This document shows positions 50,471-59,156 of a stretch of DNA of 64,000 nucleotides, piece by piece. The position numbers and the translations under genes were made by a program. Position 1 is the stretch's first letter; each line of letters opens with the position of its first letter. The notes under the pieces are model-generated. The model worked only from the letters and a program-made list of their open reading frames with translations. It made no database searches and had not been told where the DNA came from. The stretch is from CALKJU01 sp035326425 (GTDB lineage Bacteria; Pseudomonadota; Alphaproteobacteria; Geminicoccales; Geminicoccaceae): assembly GCA_035326425.1 (NCBI GenBank), contig DAOLFG010000018.1, positions 10,684 to 74,683 of the forward strand. Reading direction: 5' to 3'.

Positions 50471-53278
50471 TCAATCGACCCGCAAAAGATCATCTTCCAA
50501 CCGCGCTCCGACTGCGCGGGTCCCGGTGCCGGCGACTTGCGCCAGGGCGCGATCCGTGAAGACGCGCAGGCCGATCTGCGGGCGATAGCCGTGGATCTCC
50601 CGAACATCCAAGGCTTCCATGAAGGCGAGGATGTCTTCGCTGATCACCTGTCCGGGCACCAGGATCGGGAAGCCGGGCGGATAGGGAATGATGAACAGGG
50701 CCGAGACCACCTCACGGTTCTCGCCGATCGCCGCCCGGACTTGGGACAGGGTCAGGTATTCGCAATTCTCCTCATCGTATGAGAGGAAGAAGGCGCTCCG
50801 AATATCGCCGTCGGGGGTGGCTGCGAGATTGCCCGCTGGCCCGCGCCGGAACGCAAGATGGAAATGGGAAAAATTCGGCAGCGGCGGCAGCTCGTCGGTC
50901 AGCGAATGCACCCGTCTCTCATGCAGCCGGCGCTCGATCGCGCTGAGGTCGGCTATGTTGCTGTCGACCTCCTTGGCGATCTTCAGCAGCACCTCGATGA
51001 GGAAGGCGACCGACGAGCGTGTCGTGCCGATGTTCGTCATGAACAGAACTGTATTGCGCGAGGTCTTATTGATCTGGATACCGTATTTGTCCATGAGATA
51101 GCGGTTCTTGAAGGTGTCTCCGTCGATCCCGGTATCGCCTATGAACAAGGTGAGACGTGTCGGGTCGAGGGCGAACTCGTCGGTACGCCAGGCGGACTCC
51201 ATGTTGGACCAGCCCGTTTCGGGATCATAATAGGTGTCGATCCGGGAAGCACGGTAGGACGCCGGGACCAGCTCATCGACATTCAGGAAACGGAAGTATT
51301 TTTTCAGCAACGGATGCGTCGCCACCTGCTTGCGGAGCGTCATGGCGAGCTCGATCTGGCGCTGTACCAGCTCATACCCTTCCAGCTCGACCTGACGCCG
51401 ACCGAAGTCCAGCGAGGCCAGGATCTGGTAGCTCGGCGACGTCGACGTATGGGTCATGTAGGCTTCGTGGAAAGCCTCTTCCGTCTTCTCCTTGAAGTCC
51501 TGGTCCCAGACATGGATCATGGAGCCCTGGCGCAGCGAAGTCAGGGTCTTGTGCGTCGACTGTGTCGCATAGACGCGCACCCGCATCCTGGCCGGGTCGG
51601 GCATCAGGCGGGTCTCGATCAGCCGAGCCTCGTCTTCGCAGTCCTCGACACACAGATCTTGCGAGAAGCTCTTGTAGGCCATCGCGTATTCGGCGGTGCG
51701 GGCCCGCTCGTAGAGCCGCTTGGCTGCCGCCATGCTCGTACGCCGACGATAGGTGGGGTGGAATCGGGCGAAGGCGAACCAAGCCTCGTCCCAGAGAAAA
51801 ATCAGATCGGGCTTGATGGCGAGGCATTCTTCCATCACCCGCTCGACGTCATAGACGATGCCGTCGAACGTGCAGTTGGTCAGCAATACCATCTTGACCC
51901 GGTGCAGATGACCGTCGCGCCGATAAGCCAGCAGGGTACGCTTGAGCTCGGCAACAGATACGGCGCCGTACATGGAGCATTGGTCGAGGGGATAGGAATC
52001 GAGATAGGCGACCTGGGCACCCGACAGGACCATCCCATAGTGGTGCGACTTGTGACAATTGCGGTCGATCAGCACGATGTCACCGGGCTTGATCAGCGCC
52101 TGCACCACGATCTTGTTGGCGGTCGAGGTGCCATTGGTCGCGAAGAACGTGCGCTTCGCGCCGAAAGCGCGGGCGGCGCATTCCTGCGCGCGCTTCAGCG
52201 GGCCGACCGGATCGAGCAGGGAATCCAGCCCACCGGAAGTAGCGGACGTTTCGGCCATGAACAGATTGATTCCGTAGAACTGGGTCACGTCCTGGATCCA
52301 GTTCGAGTTCATGATGGATTTGCCGCGCGCCACCGGCAGGGCGTGAAACACGCCGGTCGGCTGCTTGGCGAAGTCCTTCAGGGCTCTGAAGAAGGGTGCG
52401 CGATATCGCTGATCGACACCCTTCATGATCGCCATATAGAGCTCGGTGTGATCCTCCTCGCGGAAGAAGACCCGCTGGAAAATGTCGCCGACGCGCATCG
52501 CGATTTCTTCGGCGTTGAGATCCGTCACGAGATACAGGTCGATCTCGGGCCTCAGCTCCGCAATCTTGGCCCCGAGCAGCGGGCCGCGTTCCGACTCCGG
52601 GCGGCATTCGACGTCCTCGTCCAGGCCGTCGAGAAACTTGCGCAGGAGATCGAGCCGATATTCGGAACGAAAGGGAAAGCCATGCCGGATGACGCAGGCC
52701 TGCAAGTTGAAGTTGAACAGCGTGGCGATCAGCGCGTCCTCGAAGCTCGGCACGACCACGATGTCGAAGACGAAGGCATCGTCCGGGCGCCGTTTGCGCT
52801 GCACGCGCCGGCGTAACGCCTCCTCCTCCTGCTCGCTCATCTCATCGACGATGAGCACCTCGAAATAGGGTCTGGTTATCTGAGCCTGTGCTTCTTCCTC
52901 CGTCTCGATCTCGGATGGGCCTTCGACATCCGAATCGAGCGAAAGCACCTGGTGACGGTAGCTCCGGTTGGCCAGCATACGGTTGATGCGCCGCACCGCC
53001 GTCTGGACGCGGTTGAGGTCGCCAGCCTCGAACCAGAGCACCAGATCGTCGAAGAGCCGCCGGCCGGGGAAGGCCCAGTAGCTCTCGACAGGGCGGAGTG
53101 TGGCCATGGTGGCCTGCACCCGGGCCTTGCGTGCGTCGTATTCGGCGCTCTCGCGCGACAGGTCCGTCATCCGCCCCAGATCGTCGGTCAGCGAGATCCA
53201 GCCATCGGCCCGCATTTCCCATATGCTGTGATAGCGGTTGAACGAGACCTCGTTGGTGCGCTTGGGCTTGCGGGCCAT
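50471..53278 (-). CDS. Orn/Lys/Arg decarboxylase, long alphaproteobacterial form
   Basis: 935 residues, fold-type I PLP enzyme. Lys577 in STHKTLTSLRQGSM binds PLP; FATNGTSTANKIVVQALIKPGD and LFLWDEAWFAFARFHP-type segments mark the large domain. A response-regulator-like wing domain occupies the first ~300 residues (FEVLIVDEM... FDIVVVPSFEDALIATLF), and the ~200 C-terminal residues after the aminotransferase-like core end with PPGFPILVPGQV. Enteric LdcI, SpeC and AdiA are ~710-755 residues; the extra length is mainly N-terminal. Product: cadaverine, putrescine or agmatine. GGAG 6 nt upstream selects the ATG at 53278. Confidence 0.87.
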   Translation of the reverse strand: MARKPKRTNEVSFNRYHSIWEMRADGWISLTDDLGRMTDLSRESAEYDARKARVQATMATLRPVESYWAFPGRRLFDDLVLWFEAGDLNRVQTAVRRINRMLANRSYRHQVLSLDSDVEGPSEIETEEEAQAQITRPYFEVLIVDEMSEQEEEALRRRVQRKRRPDDAFVFDIVVVPSFEDALIATLFNFNLQACVIRHGFPFRSEYRLDLLRKFLDGLDEDVECRPESERGPLLGAKIAELRPEIDLYLVTDLNAEEIAMRVGDIFQRVFFREEDHTELYMAIMKGVDQRYRAPFFRALKDFAKQPTGVFHALPVARGKSIMNSNWIQDVTQFYGINLFMAETSATSGGLDSLLDPVGPLKRAQECAARAFGAKRTFFATNGTSTANKIVVQALIKPGDIVLIDRNCHKSHHYGMVLSGAQVAYLDSYPLDQCSMYGAVSVAELKRTLLAYRRDGHLHRVKMVLLTNCTFDGIVYDVERVMEECLAIKPDLIFLWDEAWFAFARFHPTYRRRTSMAAAKRLYERARTAEYAMAYKSFSQDLCVEDCEDEARLIETRLMPDPARMRVRVYATQSTHKTLTSLRQGSMIHVWDQDFKEKTEEAFHEAYMTHTSTSPSYQILASLDFGRRQVELEGYELVQRQIELAMTLRKQVATHPLLKKYFRFLNVDELVPASYRASRIDTYYDPETGWSNMESAWRTDEFALDPTRLTLFIGDTGIDGDTFKNRYLMDKYGIQINKTSRNTVLFMTNIGTTRSSVAFLIEVLLKIAKEVDSNIADLSAIERRLHERRVHSLTDELPPLPNFSHFHLAFRRGPAGNLAATPDGDIRSAFFLSYDEENCEYLTLSQVRAAIGENREVVSALFIIPYPPGFPILVPGQVISEDILAFMEALDVREIHGYRPQIGLRVFTDRALAQVAGTGTRAVGARLEDDLLRVD

Positions 53279-53599
53279 GACTGACTCCATGTCGGCAGAT
53301 GGCTTGGCGCCGGGTAGCGAGAGGACTCGGACGAAGTGGGCGCCGACTGCCGTTGACCGTGATGGAGCGATGTTCGAGCGGTGGGCCAGCGGAGTCGAGA
53401 TATCTGTGTACCTGGGAACCGGTGGACCAGGCGAAAGCTGCCGGCGCAGATCGGCGTCGCCGGCATCTCCGCGGCGTCGTTGTCGAGTAGCCCTACACCT
53501 CCAGGCCGCGCTTGTCGCTCGGAGGCAGACTGTCGGGCCGTGGGGGCCGCCGACCGCAGGGAATGCTCTCCATGCGGTCGGCATGCCGAAGCCCGTGCG
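53279..53599. other. Intergenic region, no gene recognised
   Basis: 321 bp between the substrate-binding-protein stop and the decarboxylase start. Short frames on both strands match nothing familiar. It should hold the decarboxylase promoter (reading leftward), but I see no clear -10/-35 pair, and no strong hairpin after the binding-protein gene apart from a weak CCTGG...CCAGG inverted pair at 53411-53431. Confidence 0.4.
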
Positions 53600-54652
53600 C
53601 TACCGTTCGATGGTTCTGTTCCAGCGCGCGTTCCATTCCGACCGATTGGTGTTGATCACATCCCAATCGAGCGTCACCGCGGTCTTCATGTAGTCGTGGA
53701 ACGCAGCCAGCTTCGCCTCCGCCTCCGGCGTCGCCGCCTTGGCGTTGGGGTTCGACGGCACGATGTTGCCGGCGGTCAGCGCCTTCGACTGGGCGTCGGC
53801 AGAAAGCAGATAGGCCGCAAGCTTCTGGGACAGCTCGGGCTCACTGTTGTTGGCGATGATGCACTGCGTCACCATCAGGACGACCGAGCCCTCCTTGGGC
53901 TGGGCATATTCCACCGGAATGCCCTTCTCCTGCAGCGTCGAGACCGCGGTCGGCGTCAGCGGGAAGATCGCGGCTTCGCCGGTCTGGACCATCTCCGAAA
54001 TCTTTGCGGAGTTGGGGATGAACTCCAGCACGTTCTGGCCGATCGTCTCGCCGAACTTGGTGAAGCCGGGCTCCACGTTGCTCTCGTCGCCGCCCTGGAT
54101 CCGGTTGAACATCAGGAAGGCGTGCAGACCGTAGGTGGAAGCGGACGCGGACTGGAAGACGACCTTGTCCTGGAATTTCGGATCGGCGAGATCCATCCAG
54201 GACGTCGGCGACGCCCACCCTTCCTCGTCGAACATCTTCTTGTTGTACGCCAGACCGGTCATGCCCATGTCGACGCCGACGGCCATGTCGTCCTTCATGC
54301 GGGCCGACTTGTCGATTTCGCCGAGCTCGGGGCTCTCCTTGAACTTCTCGCACAGGCCGGCGGTGATGGCACGGTTCATCACGCCGTCGTCGAGGAAGAT
54401 CACGTGCATCTGAGGGTTGTCCTTGGCAGCCGTCGCCTTCGCGAGGATGTCCGAGGACGTGCCGGGAACGACCACGACCTTGACGTCGTTGGCCTTCTCG
54501 AAATCGGGGAATACGTCCTGCGTGAAGGTGCGCTCGAAATTGCCACCGTTCATGCCGACATAGAGCGTCTTCGTCTGGGCGGACGCAGTGCCCGCCGACA
54601 GAAGAGCCAAGCCGGCGGCGCCGGAACAGAGGATCGTACGAAGGTGGGTCAC
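53600..54652 (-). CDS. Polyamine-type ABC transporter substrate-binding protein (PotD/PotF-like)
   Basis: 350 residues with a signal peptide (1-25, cleavage after TASA). The two-lobed SBP fold begins TKTLYVGMNGGNFERTF and contains FEKANDVKV, DDGVMN, DMGMTGLAYN and TSWMDLADPKF, all typical of the spermidine/putrescine and Fe3+-related family. GTG start with GGGAGAGG upstream. It is the last gene of the transporter operon, after the oxidase genes. The exact ligand is open: polyamine, opine or another cationic amine. Confidence 0.85.
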   Translation of the reverse strand: MTHLRTILCSGAAGLALLSAGTASAQTKTLYVGMNGGNFERTFTQDVFPDFEKANDVKVVVVPGTSSDILAKATAAKDNPQMHVIFLDDGVMNRAITAGLCEKFKESPELGEIDKSARMKDDMAVGVDMGMTGLAYNKKMFDEEGWASPTSWMDLADPKFQDKVVFQSASASTYGLHAFLMFNRIQGGDESNVEPGFTKFGETIGQNVLEFIPNSAKISEMVQTGEAAIFPLTPTAVSTLQEKGIPVEYAQPKEGSVVLMVTQCIIANNSEPELSQKLAAYLLSADAQSKALTAGNIVPSNPNAKAATPEAEAKLAAFHDYMKTAVTLDWDVINTNRSEWNARWNRTIER

Positions 54653-54671
54653 GATCTAGCCTCTCCCATGT

Positions 54672-55823
54672 CTAGTGCTCGCGTTCCGCCATCACACGCG
54701 TGCCTTCGGCGGCACGATCGGTGAATCGGGAAACAGAAAAGGCCGCTATCGGCGTGCTCGTGGAGCCGGAGCAGATCAGCTCGGCGAGCACCTCACCCAC
54801 GGCCGGGGCGATCTGGAAGCCGGCACCGGAAAAGCCGAAGGCATGGATCAGGCCGGGCGTGGTCGTGCTGGGGCCGATGACGGGGTTGCGATCCGGCATC
54901 GCACCTTCGGTTCCGGACCAGCAACGGATCGCGTACGCGTGGCGCAAGGCGGGAAAGAACGCCGCGGCGCGGCGCATGATCGCCACCGCGCCTTCTCCCG
55001 TCGGACGTGAGAAATCGGGGTCGGAGAGCGCCGCCCCGCGTTCGCCGCCGATGACGCAGTTGCCGCGCTCGACCTGCCGGGCATAGATTCCGCCGCCCTC
55101 TATGCCGATATTGACCGTCATCACCGGCTCGACCGGCTCGGTGACGATCATCGCCGGATAGATACTCGAGAGCGGCACCATTTCCCCGAATGCCGCGGCA
55201 AATGGGCCAGACCAGGCGCCGGCGCTGTTGATGACATGACGGGCACGCAACCGGACGTCCTGCGCAGCTTCGATGGCGAAGCTGCTGCCGTCATGCATGA
55301 TGTCGAGCACCGGGGTGTTCTCGAGGACGGAAGCACCGGCACGCCGGGCCGCCGCCGCAAAGCCGGTCGCCACCAGACGCGGATTGGCCTGGCCGTCATC
55401 CGGCGACAAGGAGCCGCCGACGGCATCGTCCGAAATCCACCCATAGCGCTGCTGCAAAGCCTTGCGGTCGAGCAGCTCCAGGTTCAGACCGAAATGCGCG
55501 GCTGTCCTCGCGTAGGCTTCGAGCGATGCCATCTCCGCCTGGGTGCGGGCCAGCTTCAGATGCCCGGTGCGGCGATATTCCCCGTCGAGCCCGATCAACG
55601 CCGCCACGTGGGGCCAGATGGCGTGGGCCCGTTGTGCCAGCGGCAACTGCTCGGGCGGTCGACCCTGACGGCGCACCCCGCCATAGTTGACGCCGCTGGC
55701 CTGCGCTCCGCAGAAACCCTTGTCCAGCACCGTCACCGTCAGGCCCTTGCCGCGCAGTGCCAGGGCCGCGGAACTGCCGACGAGGCCGCCGCCTATGATC
55801 GCCACGTCGACGTCGAGCTTCAT
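54672..55823 (-). CDS. FAD-dependent amine/amino-acid oxidoreductase, DAO family (OoxB/HcnC-like beta subunit)
   Basis: 383 residues: FAD motif IIGGGLVGSSAALAL at 9-23, YGGVRRQGR, and a late GLIHAFGFSGAGFQIAPAVGE, the family's FAD-closing motif. It fits the catalytic flavoprotein subunit of octopine/nopaline oxidase, HCN synthase or D-hydroxyproline dehydrogenase, which oxidise the C-N bond of secondary amines or amino acids. The ATG overlaps the stop of the next subunit gene (ATGA). A role as the amine-oxidising step for the imported substrate is inferred. Confidence 0.85.
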   Translation of the reverse strand: MKLDVDVAIIGGGLVGSSAALALRGKGLTVTVLDKGFCGAQASGVNYGGVRRQGRPPEQLPLAQRAHAIWPHVAALIGLDGEYRRTGHLKLARTQAEMASLEAYARTAAHFGLNLELLDRKALQQRYGWISDDAVGGSLSPDDGQANPRLVATGFAAAARRAGASVLENTPVLDIMHDGSSFAIEAAQDVRLRARHVINSAGAWSGPFAAAFGEMVPLSSIYPAMIVTEPVEPVMTVNIGIEGGGIYARQVERGNCVIGGERGAALSDPDFSRPTGEGAVAIMRRAAAFFPALRHAYAIRCWSGTEGAMPDRNPVIGPSTTTPGLIHAFGFSGAGFQIAPAVGEVLAELICSGSTSTPIAAFSVSRFTDRAAEGTRVMAEREH

Positions 55824-57202
55824 TCCGCCGCCTCCGCGTGCTCGTCGTCCAGGCTCAGCGGCAGCGGCTTGACGGGAGGCTGCGCGCGCAGACGCCCGAC
55901 GCGATCGATCGGCAGGCCGGCATCGGCGGCGAGAAACTCGGCCGCCGCCGTGCCGCAGATACGCCCCTGGCAACGGCCCATGCCCACACGCGACACGGCC
56001 TTCAGGCGGTTGAGCTCGGTGATGCCGAATTGCTCGATGACGGCCTGAACCGTCGAAACGCGGACCTCCTCGCAGCGGCAAACATGCGTTTCCTTCTGCA
56101 GGTCGCGGACCCAGTGGGCGGGAAACGGAAATGCACGTTCGAGAAGGGAACGGAAATGACCGATCCGTGCCAGCTCCGCCTCGAGCTGCGCCGCGCGTGA
56201 TGCGTCGACAGGCAAGCCACGATCCTCGCAGAGCGCCAAGGCGGCCCGCTCGCCAGCGCGTTCCGCGGCATCGGCCCCAGCGATGCCGGCACCGTCCCCC
56301 GCCAAGTAGACACCTTGAACGGTCGAGCGGCTGGCCGCATCGCGGACAGGCAGCCAAGCGCGATCGCGCGGGCTGAATTCGAAGCGACATCCCGACAGAT
56401 CGGCGAGTTGCGTCTCCGATCGGAGGCCGAGGCCATAACCGACCCCGTCGCAGTCCACGGAACGGCTGCGGCCGGCCGCCTCGAAGGATATGGCGGAAAG
56501 GCGTGACGCGCCCTCGAAGCGCAGCCTCGTCACACCCTGGTAGAGGGGAACACGCCGCAGTCGCAGGTCCGCGACAAAGCGTATGCCGCGCAGGATTATC
56601 GCCGGAAACGAGGCCAGCCCCTTGAGCAGGGCGAGACGCGCCGCGGCAGGTGCCGCATCGAGGACAGCCGCGATCTCGACGCCGGCTTTCATGTACTGCC
56701 ACGCTACGAGATAGAGCAGCGGCCCGGTGCCGACGAAGACGACGCGCGATCCGATGGCGCAACCCTGGGCCTTGAGAGCGATCTGCGCTCCACCGAGCGT
56801 GAACACGCCCGGCAGCGTCCAGCCCGGCACCGGCAGCACGCGGTCGGTGGCTCCCGTTGCCAGGATGACGCCATCATGGACGATGCGCCGGCTTGCGCCT
56901 TGGACGAGCACATCGGCCGTACCGTCGAGCAGGTTCCAGACCAGGGCGTTCGGCAGGTAATCGATCCGACCGGCAAGGTCGGCGAAACCCCGGTGCAGCC
57001 GCTCCGCCTTGGCGGCCTCGGAACCATAGAGCGCACGGCCGTCACGACCGTCGGCAACCGGCGGCTGCCTGTAGATCTGACCGCCGCAGGCCGCACCTTC
57101 GTCGACGACGATCGGCGCGAGACCCGCCGCCACGAGGGTCTGCGCGGCCCGGATGCCCGCAGGGCCGGCGCCGATGATCAGCGGTCTGGCGCGTGCTGTC
57201 AT
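55820..57202 (-). CDS. NAD/FAD-type oxidoreductase with C-terminal [2Fe-2S] BFD-like domain (OoxA/HcnB-like)
   Basis: 460 residues: dinucleotide site LIIGAGPAGIRAAQ at 8-21, VILATGATDR, LAGDGAGIAGADAAERAG, and a C-terminal cysteine cluster CRCEE...CQGRIC (CxC then CX4C) that matches the BFD-like iron-sulfur domain of OoxA/HcnB. It relays electrons between the DAO subunit and the small ferredoxin subunit. The ATG at 57202 overlaps the ferredoxin gene (ATGA). Confidence 0.85.
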   Translation of the reverse strand: MTARARPLIIGAGPAGIRAAQTLVAAGLAPIVVDEGAACGGQIYRQPPVADGRDGRALYGSEAAKAERLHRGFADLAGRIDYLPNALVWNLLDGTADVLVQGASRRIVHDGVILATGATDRVLPVPGWTLPGVFTLGGAQIALKAQGCAIGSRVVFVGTGPLLYLVAWQYMKAGVEIAAVLDAAPAAARLALLKGLASFPAIILRGIRFVADLRLRRVPLYQGVTRLRFEGASRLSAISFEAAGRSRSVDCDGVGYGLGLRSETQLADLSGCRFEFSPRDRAWLPVRDAASRSTVQGVYLAGDGAGIAGADAAERAGERAALALCEDRGLPVDASRAAQLEAELARIGHFRSLLERAFPFPAHWVRDLQKETHVCRCEEVRVSTVQAVIEQFGITELNRLKAVSRVGMGRCQGRICGTAAAEFLAADAGLPIDRVGRLRAQPPVKPLPLSLDDEHAEAAE

Positions 57203-57489
57203 CTCGCCGTCGAGCTCTGCGTGATCACGCGCATCCCCTCGACCAGCGGCGTCGAGCACGCACGCAGCCGGTCACCGCTCTCCAGCGTGATCCAGCAATC
57301 CTGGCAGGCGCCCATCTGGCAGAAGCCAGCGCGCGGCTCGCCGGAGAAGTCACTCTGCCGCAGGCGCTCGCCGAAGCTGAGAATGGCCGTGAGAAGCGTA
57401 TCGCCACGCCGTCCTTCGCACATCACCCCGTCGACCGTGAACGTGATCCCGGGCTGGTCGGTGCGCGTGAGGCGATGGAGCAGGTGCAT
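57199..57489 (-). CDS. Small [2Fe-2S] ferredoxin-like subunit (OoxX/HcnA-like)
   Basis: 96 residues of the Fer2_4 family. Cys57, Cys62, Cys65 and Cys78 give the C-X4-C-X2-C-X12-C plant-type [2Fe-2S] pattern in FCQMGACQDCW...RAC. This completes a three-subunit dehydrogenase with the two flavoproteins. It is placed directly after the permease genes, 6 bp from the PotC-type stop, so oxidase and transporter are one operon. Confidence 0.87.
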   Translation of the reverse strand: MHLLHRLTRTDQPGITFTVDGVMCEGRRGDTLLTAILSFGERLRQSDFSGEPRAGFCQMGACQDCWITLESGDRLRACSTPLVEGMRVITQSSTAR

Positions 57490-57495
57490 GTCGCG

Positions 57496-58290
57496 TCACT
57501 TCTGCCCGACCAGGATCTTGTCGAGCCCGAAGACACGGTCGAGGACCAGCATCGCGGCGGCCGTGAGCGCGATCATCATGGCCGACACGGCAGCCATCAT
57601 CGGGTCGATCGACTCGGTGGCGTACATGTACATGCGCACCGGCAGGGTGATCGTCTGTGGCGAGGTGACGAAGATCGACATGGTCAGCTCGTCGAAGCTG
57701 TTGATGAAGGCCAGAAGCCACCCGCCGGTAATGCCCGGCAGGATCATCGGCGCGGTGATGCGCAGGAACACGGTCCTGCGCGAGGCGCCCAGCGTGAGAG
57801 CCGCCTGCTCGGCGCTGGAGTCCATGCCGGCGATCGACGACATGACCAGCCGCAGCACATAGGGCGTGACGATGATGGCATGGGTGACGACGAGCCAGGC
57901 GAAGCTGCCGGTGGCGCCGATCAGCGCGAAGAGCCTGAGGAACGCCACGCCGAGGACGAGATGCGGAATGATCAGCGGCGAGAGGAAGAGACCGTTCAGC
58001 CAATCCCGGCCAGGAAAGCTGTAGCGGGTGATGGCGATGCCGGCCGGCACGGACAACATCACGGAGATCGTGGCTGCGATCGTCGCCAGCCACAGGCTGT
58101 TGACGAACGACGCCATGAAGTCCGGATGGACCAGTACCGCCTGAAACCATCTGAGGGAGAACGATGTCGTGGGGATCGTGAGGGTGTTCTCGGGCGTGAA
58201 GGCGACGAGGATGATGACCACGAGCGGTGCCAGCACGAAGCCGACGACGATGGTGTGAAAGGTGAGCGCGAAAGCGCCGTTCTTCTGCAC
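57496..58290 (-). CDS. ABC transporter permease, PotC type
   Basis: 264 residues with six membrane helices. The LRWFQAVL leader, NSLWLATIAATISVMLSVPAGIAI and the ATPase-docking loop MDSSAEQAALTLGASRRTVFLRITAP identify a PotC/YdcV-like permease. GTG start. Between the PotB-type gene and the ferredoxin gene. Confidence 0.9.
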   Translation of the reverse strand: MQKNGAFALTFHTIVVGFVLAPLVVIILVAFTPENTLTIPTTSFSLRWFQAVLVHPDFMASFVNSLWLATIAATISVMLSVPAGIAITRYSFPGRDWLNGLFLSPLIIPHLVLGVAFLRLFALIGATGSFAWLVVTHAIIVTPYVLRLVMSSIAGMDSSAEQAALTLGASRRTVFLRITAPMILPGITGGWLLAFINSFDELTMSIFVTSPQTITLPVRMYMYATESIDPMMAAVSAMMIALTAAAMLVLDRVFGLDKILVGQK

Positions 58291-58301
58291 GACTTGCTCC
58301 C

Positions 58302-59156
58302 TCAGCCCAAGGCCCGGCGCGCACGCGTCTCGATGACGCGGTTGTAGCCCAGCATGATCACGAGGTTGGCGACGAGTAACGTGACGGCGATGGCCGCGCC
58401 GAGCGGCCAGTTGAGCTGCAGCATGAACTCATCGTAGACCACGGTCGCGGCCATCTTGAGGCGACGCCCGCCGAGCAGGCCCGGAATGGCGAATGCGCTG
58501 GCCGAGAGCCCGAAAACGATGAGGCTGCCAGACAGGACGCCGAGCGAGACCTGTGGCAGCACCACTCGCCGCAGGGCGGTGAAGTGCGAAGCGCCCAATG
58601 CCCAGGCGGCGGCCTCCACGCTCGGATCGAGCCGCTGCAGTGCCGTCCAGACAGGGATAACCATGAACGGCATCATGACATGGACGAGAGCGATGACGAT
58701 CGCGGTCTCGGTGAACAGCAGGCGCGGCACGTCGAGCCCGATGGCTTGGCCGGCCTGCACGACCAGACCGCCGGAGCCGAGCAGCATGCTCCAGCCGAAG
58801 GCGCGGACCACGACCGAGACCAGCAGCGGGCCGATGATGACGAGCAGGAAGATCGACCGCCAGGGATGGCGCATTCTTGCGAGAATATAGGCTTCCGGAA
58901 CACCCAGCAGCGCGCAGATCAGCGTCGTCAGCGCAGCCAAGCGCAGCGTGCGCCAGAAAATCTCCAGATAGTACCAGTCGAAAAACACCGCCGCATAGTT
59001 TGCGAGGGTGAACTCGTTGCGAACTCCGGTACTCTCCTCATAGATGTGGAATGACAGGATGGCCGTCAGGACGAGCGGCAGCACCACCATTCCAATGAAG
59101 AGCAAGGCTCCCGGAGCGACCAGGAGCCAAGGCCTCGAACCCGCCCGCTCGCTCAT
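58302..59156 (-). CDS. ABC transporter permease, PotB type
   Basis: 284 residues with six membrane helices; docking loop LDPSVEAAAWALGASHFTALRRVVLP and RTLRLAALTTLICALLGVPEAYILA are typical of PotB/PotH. The ATG overlaps the ATPase stop (ATGA). Confidence 0.9.
   Translation of the reverse strand: MSERAGSRPWLLVAPGALLFIGMVVLPLVLTAILSFHIYEESTGVRNEFTLANYAAVFFDWYYLEIFWRTLRLAALTTLICALLGVPEAYILARMRHPWRSIFLLVIIGPLLVSVVVRAFGWSMLLGSGGLVVQAGQAIGLDVPRLLFTETAIVIALVHVMMPFMVIPVWTALQRLDPSVEAAAWALGASHFTALRRVVLPQVSLGVLSGSLIVFGLSASAFAIPGLLGGRRLKMAATVVYDEFMLQLNWPLGAAIAVTLLVANLVIMLGYNRVIETRARRALG

Noticed and set aside
53238..53693. 151-residue + strand open frame between the decarboxylase and the binding protein
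   Set aside because: It overlaps the ends of two solid - strand genes and has no motif or convincing start.
54672..57489. Hydrogen cyanide synthase hcnABC
   Set aside because: The subunit architecture fits, but the same set forms opine and hydroxyproline dehydrogenases; its place inside an amine ABC transporter operon makes cyanide synthesis less likely.
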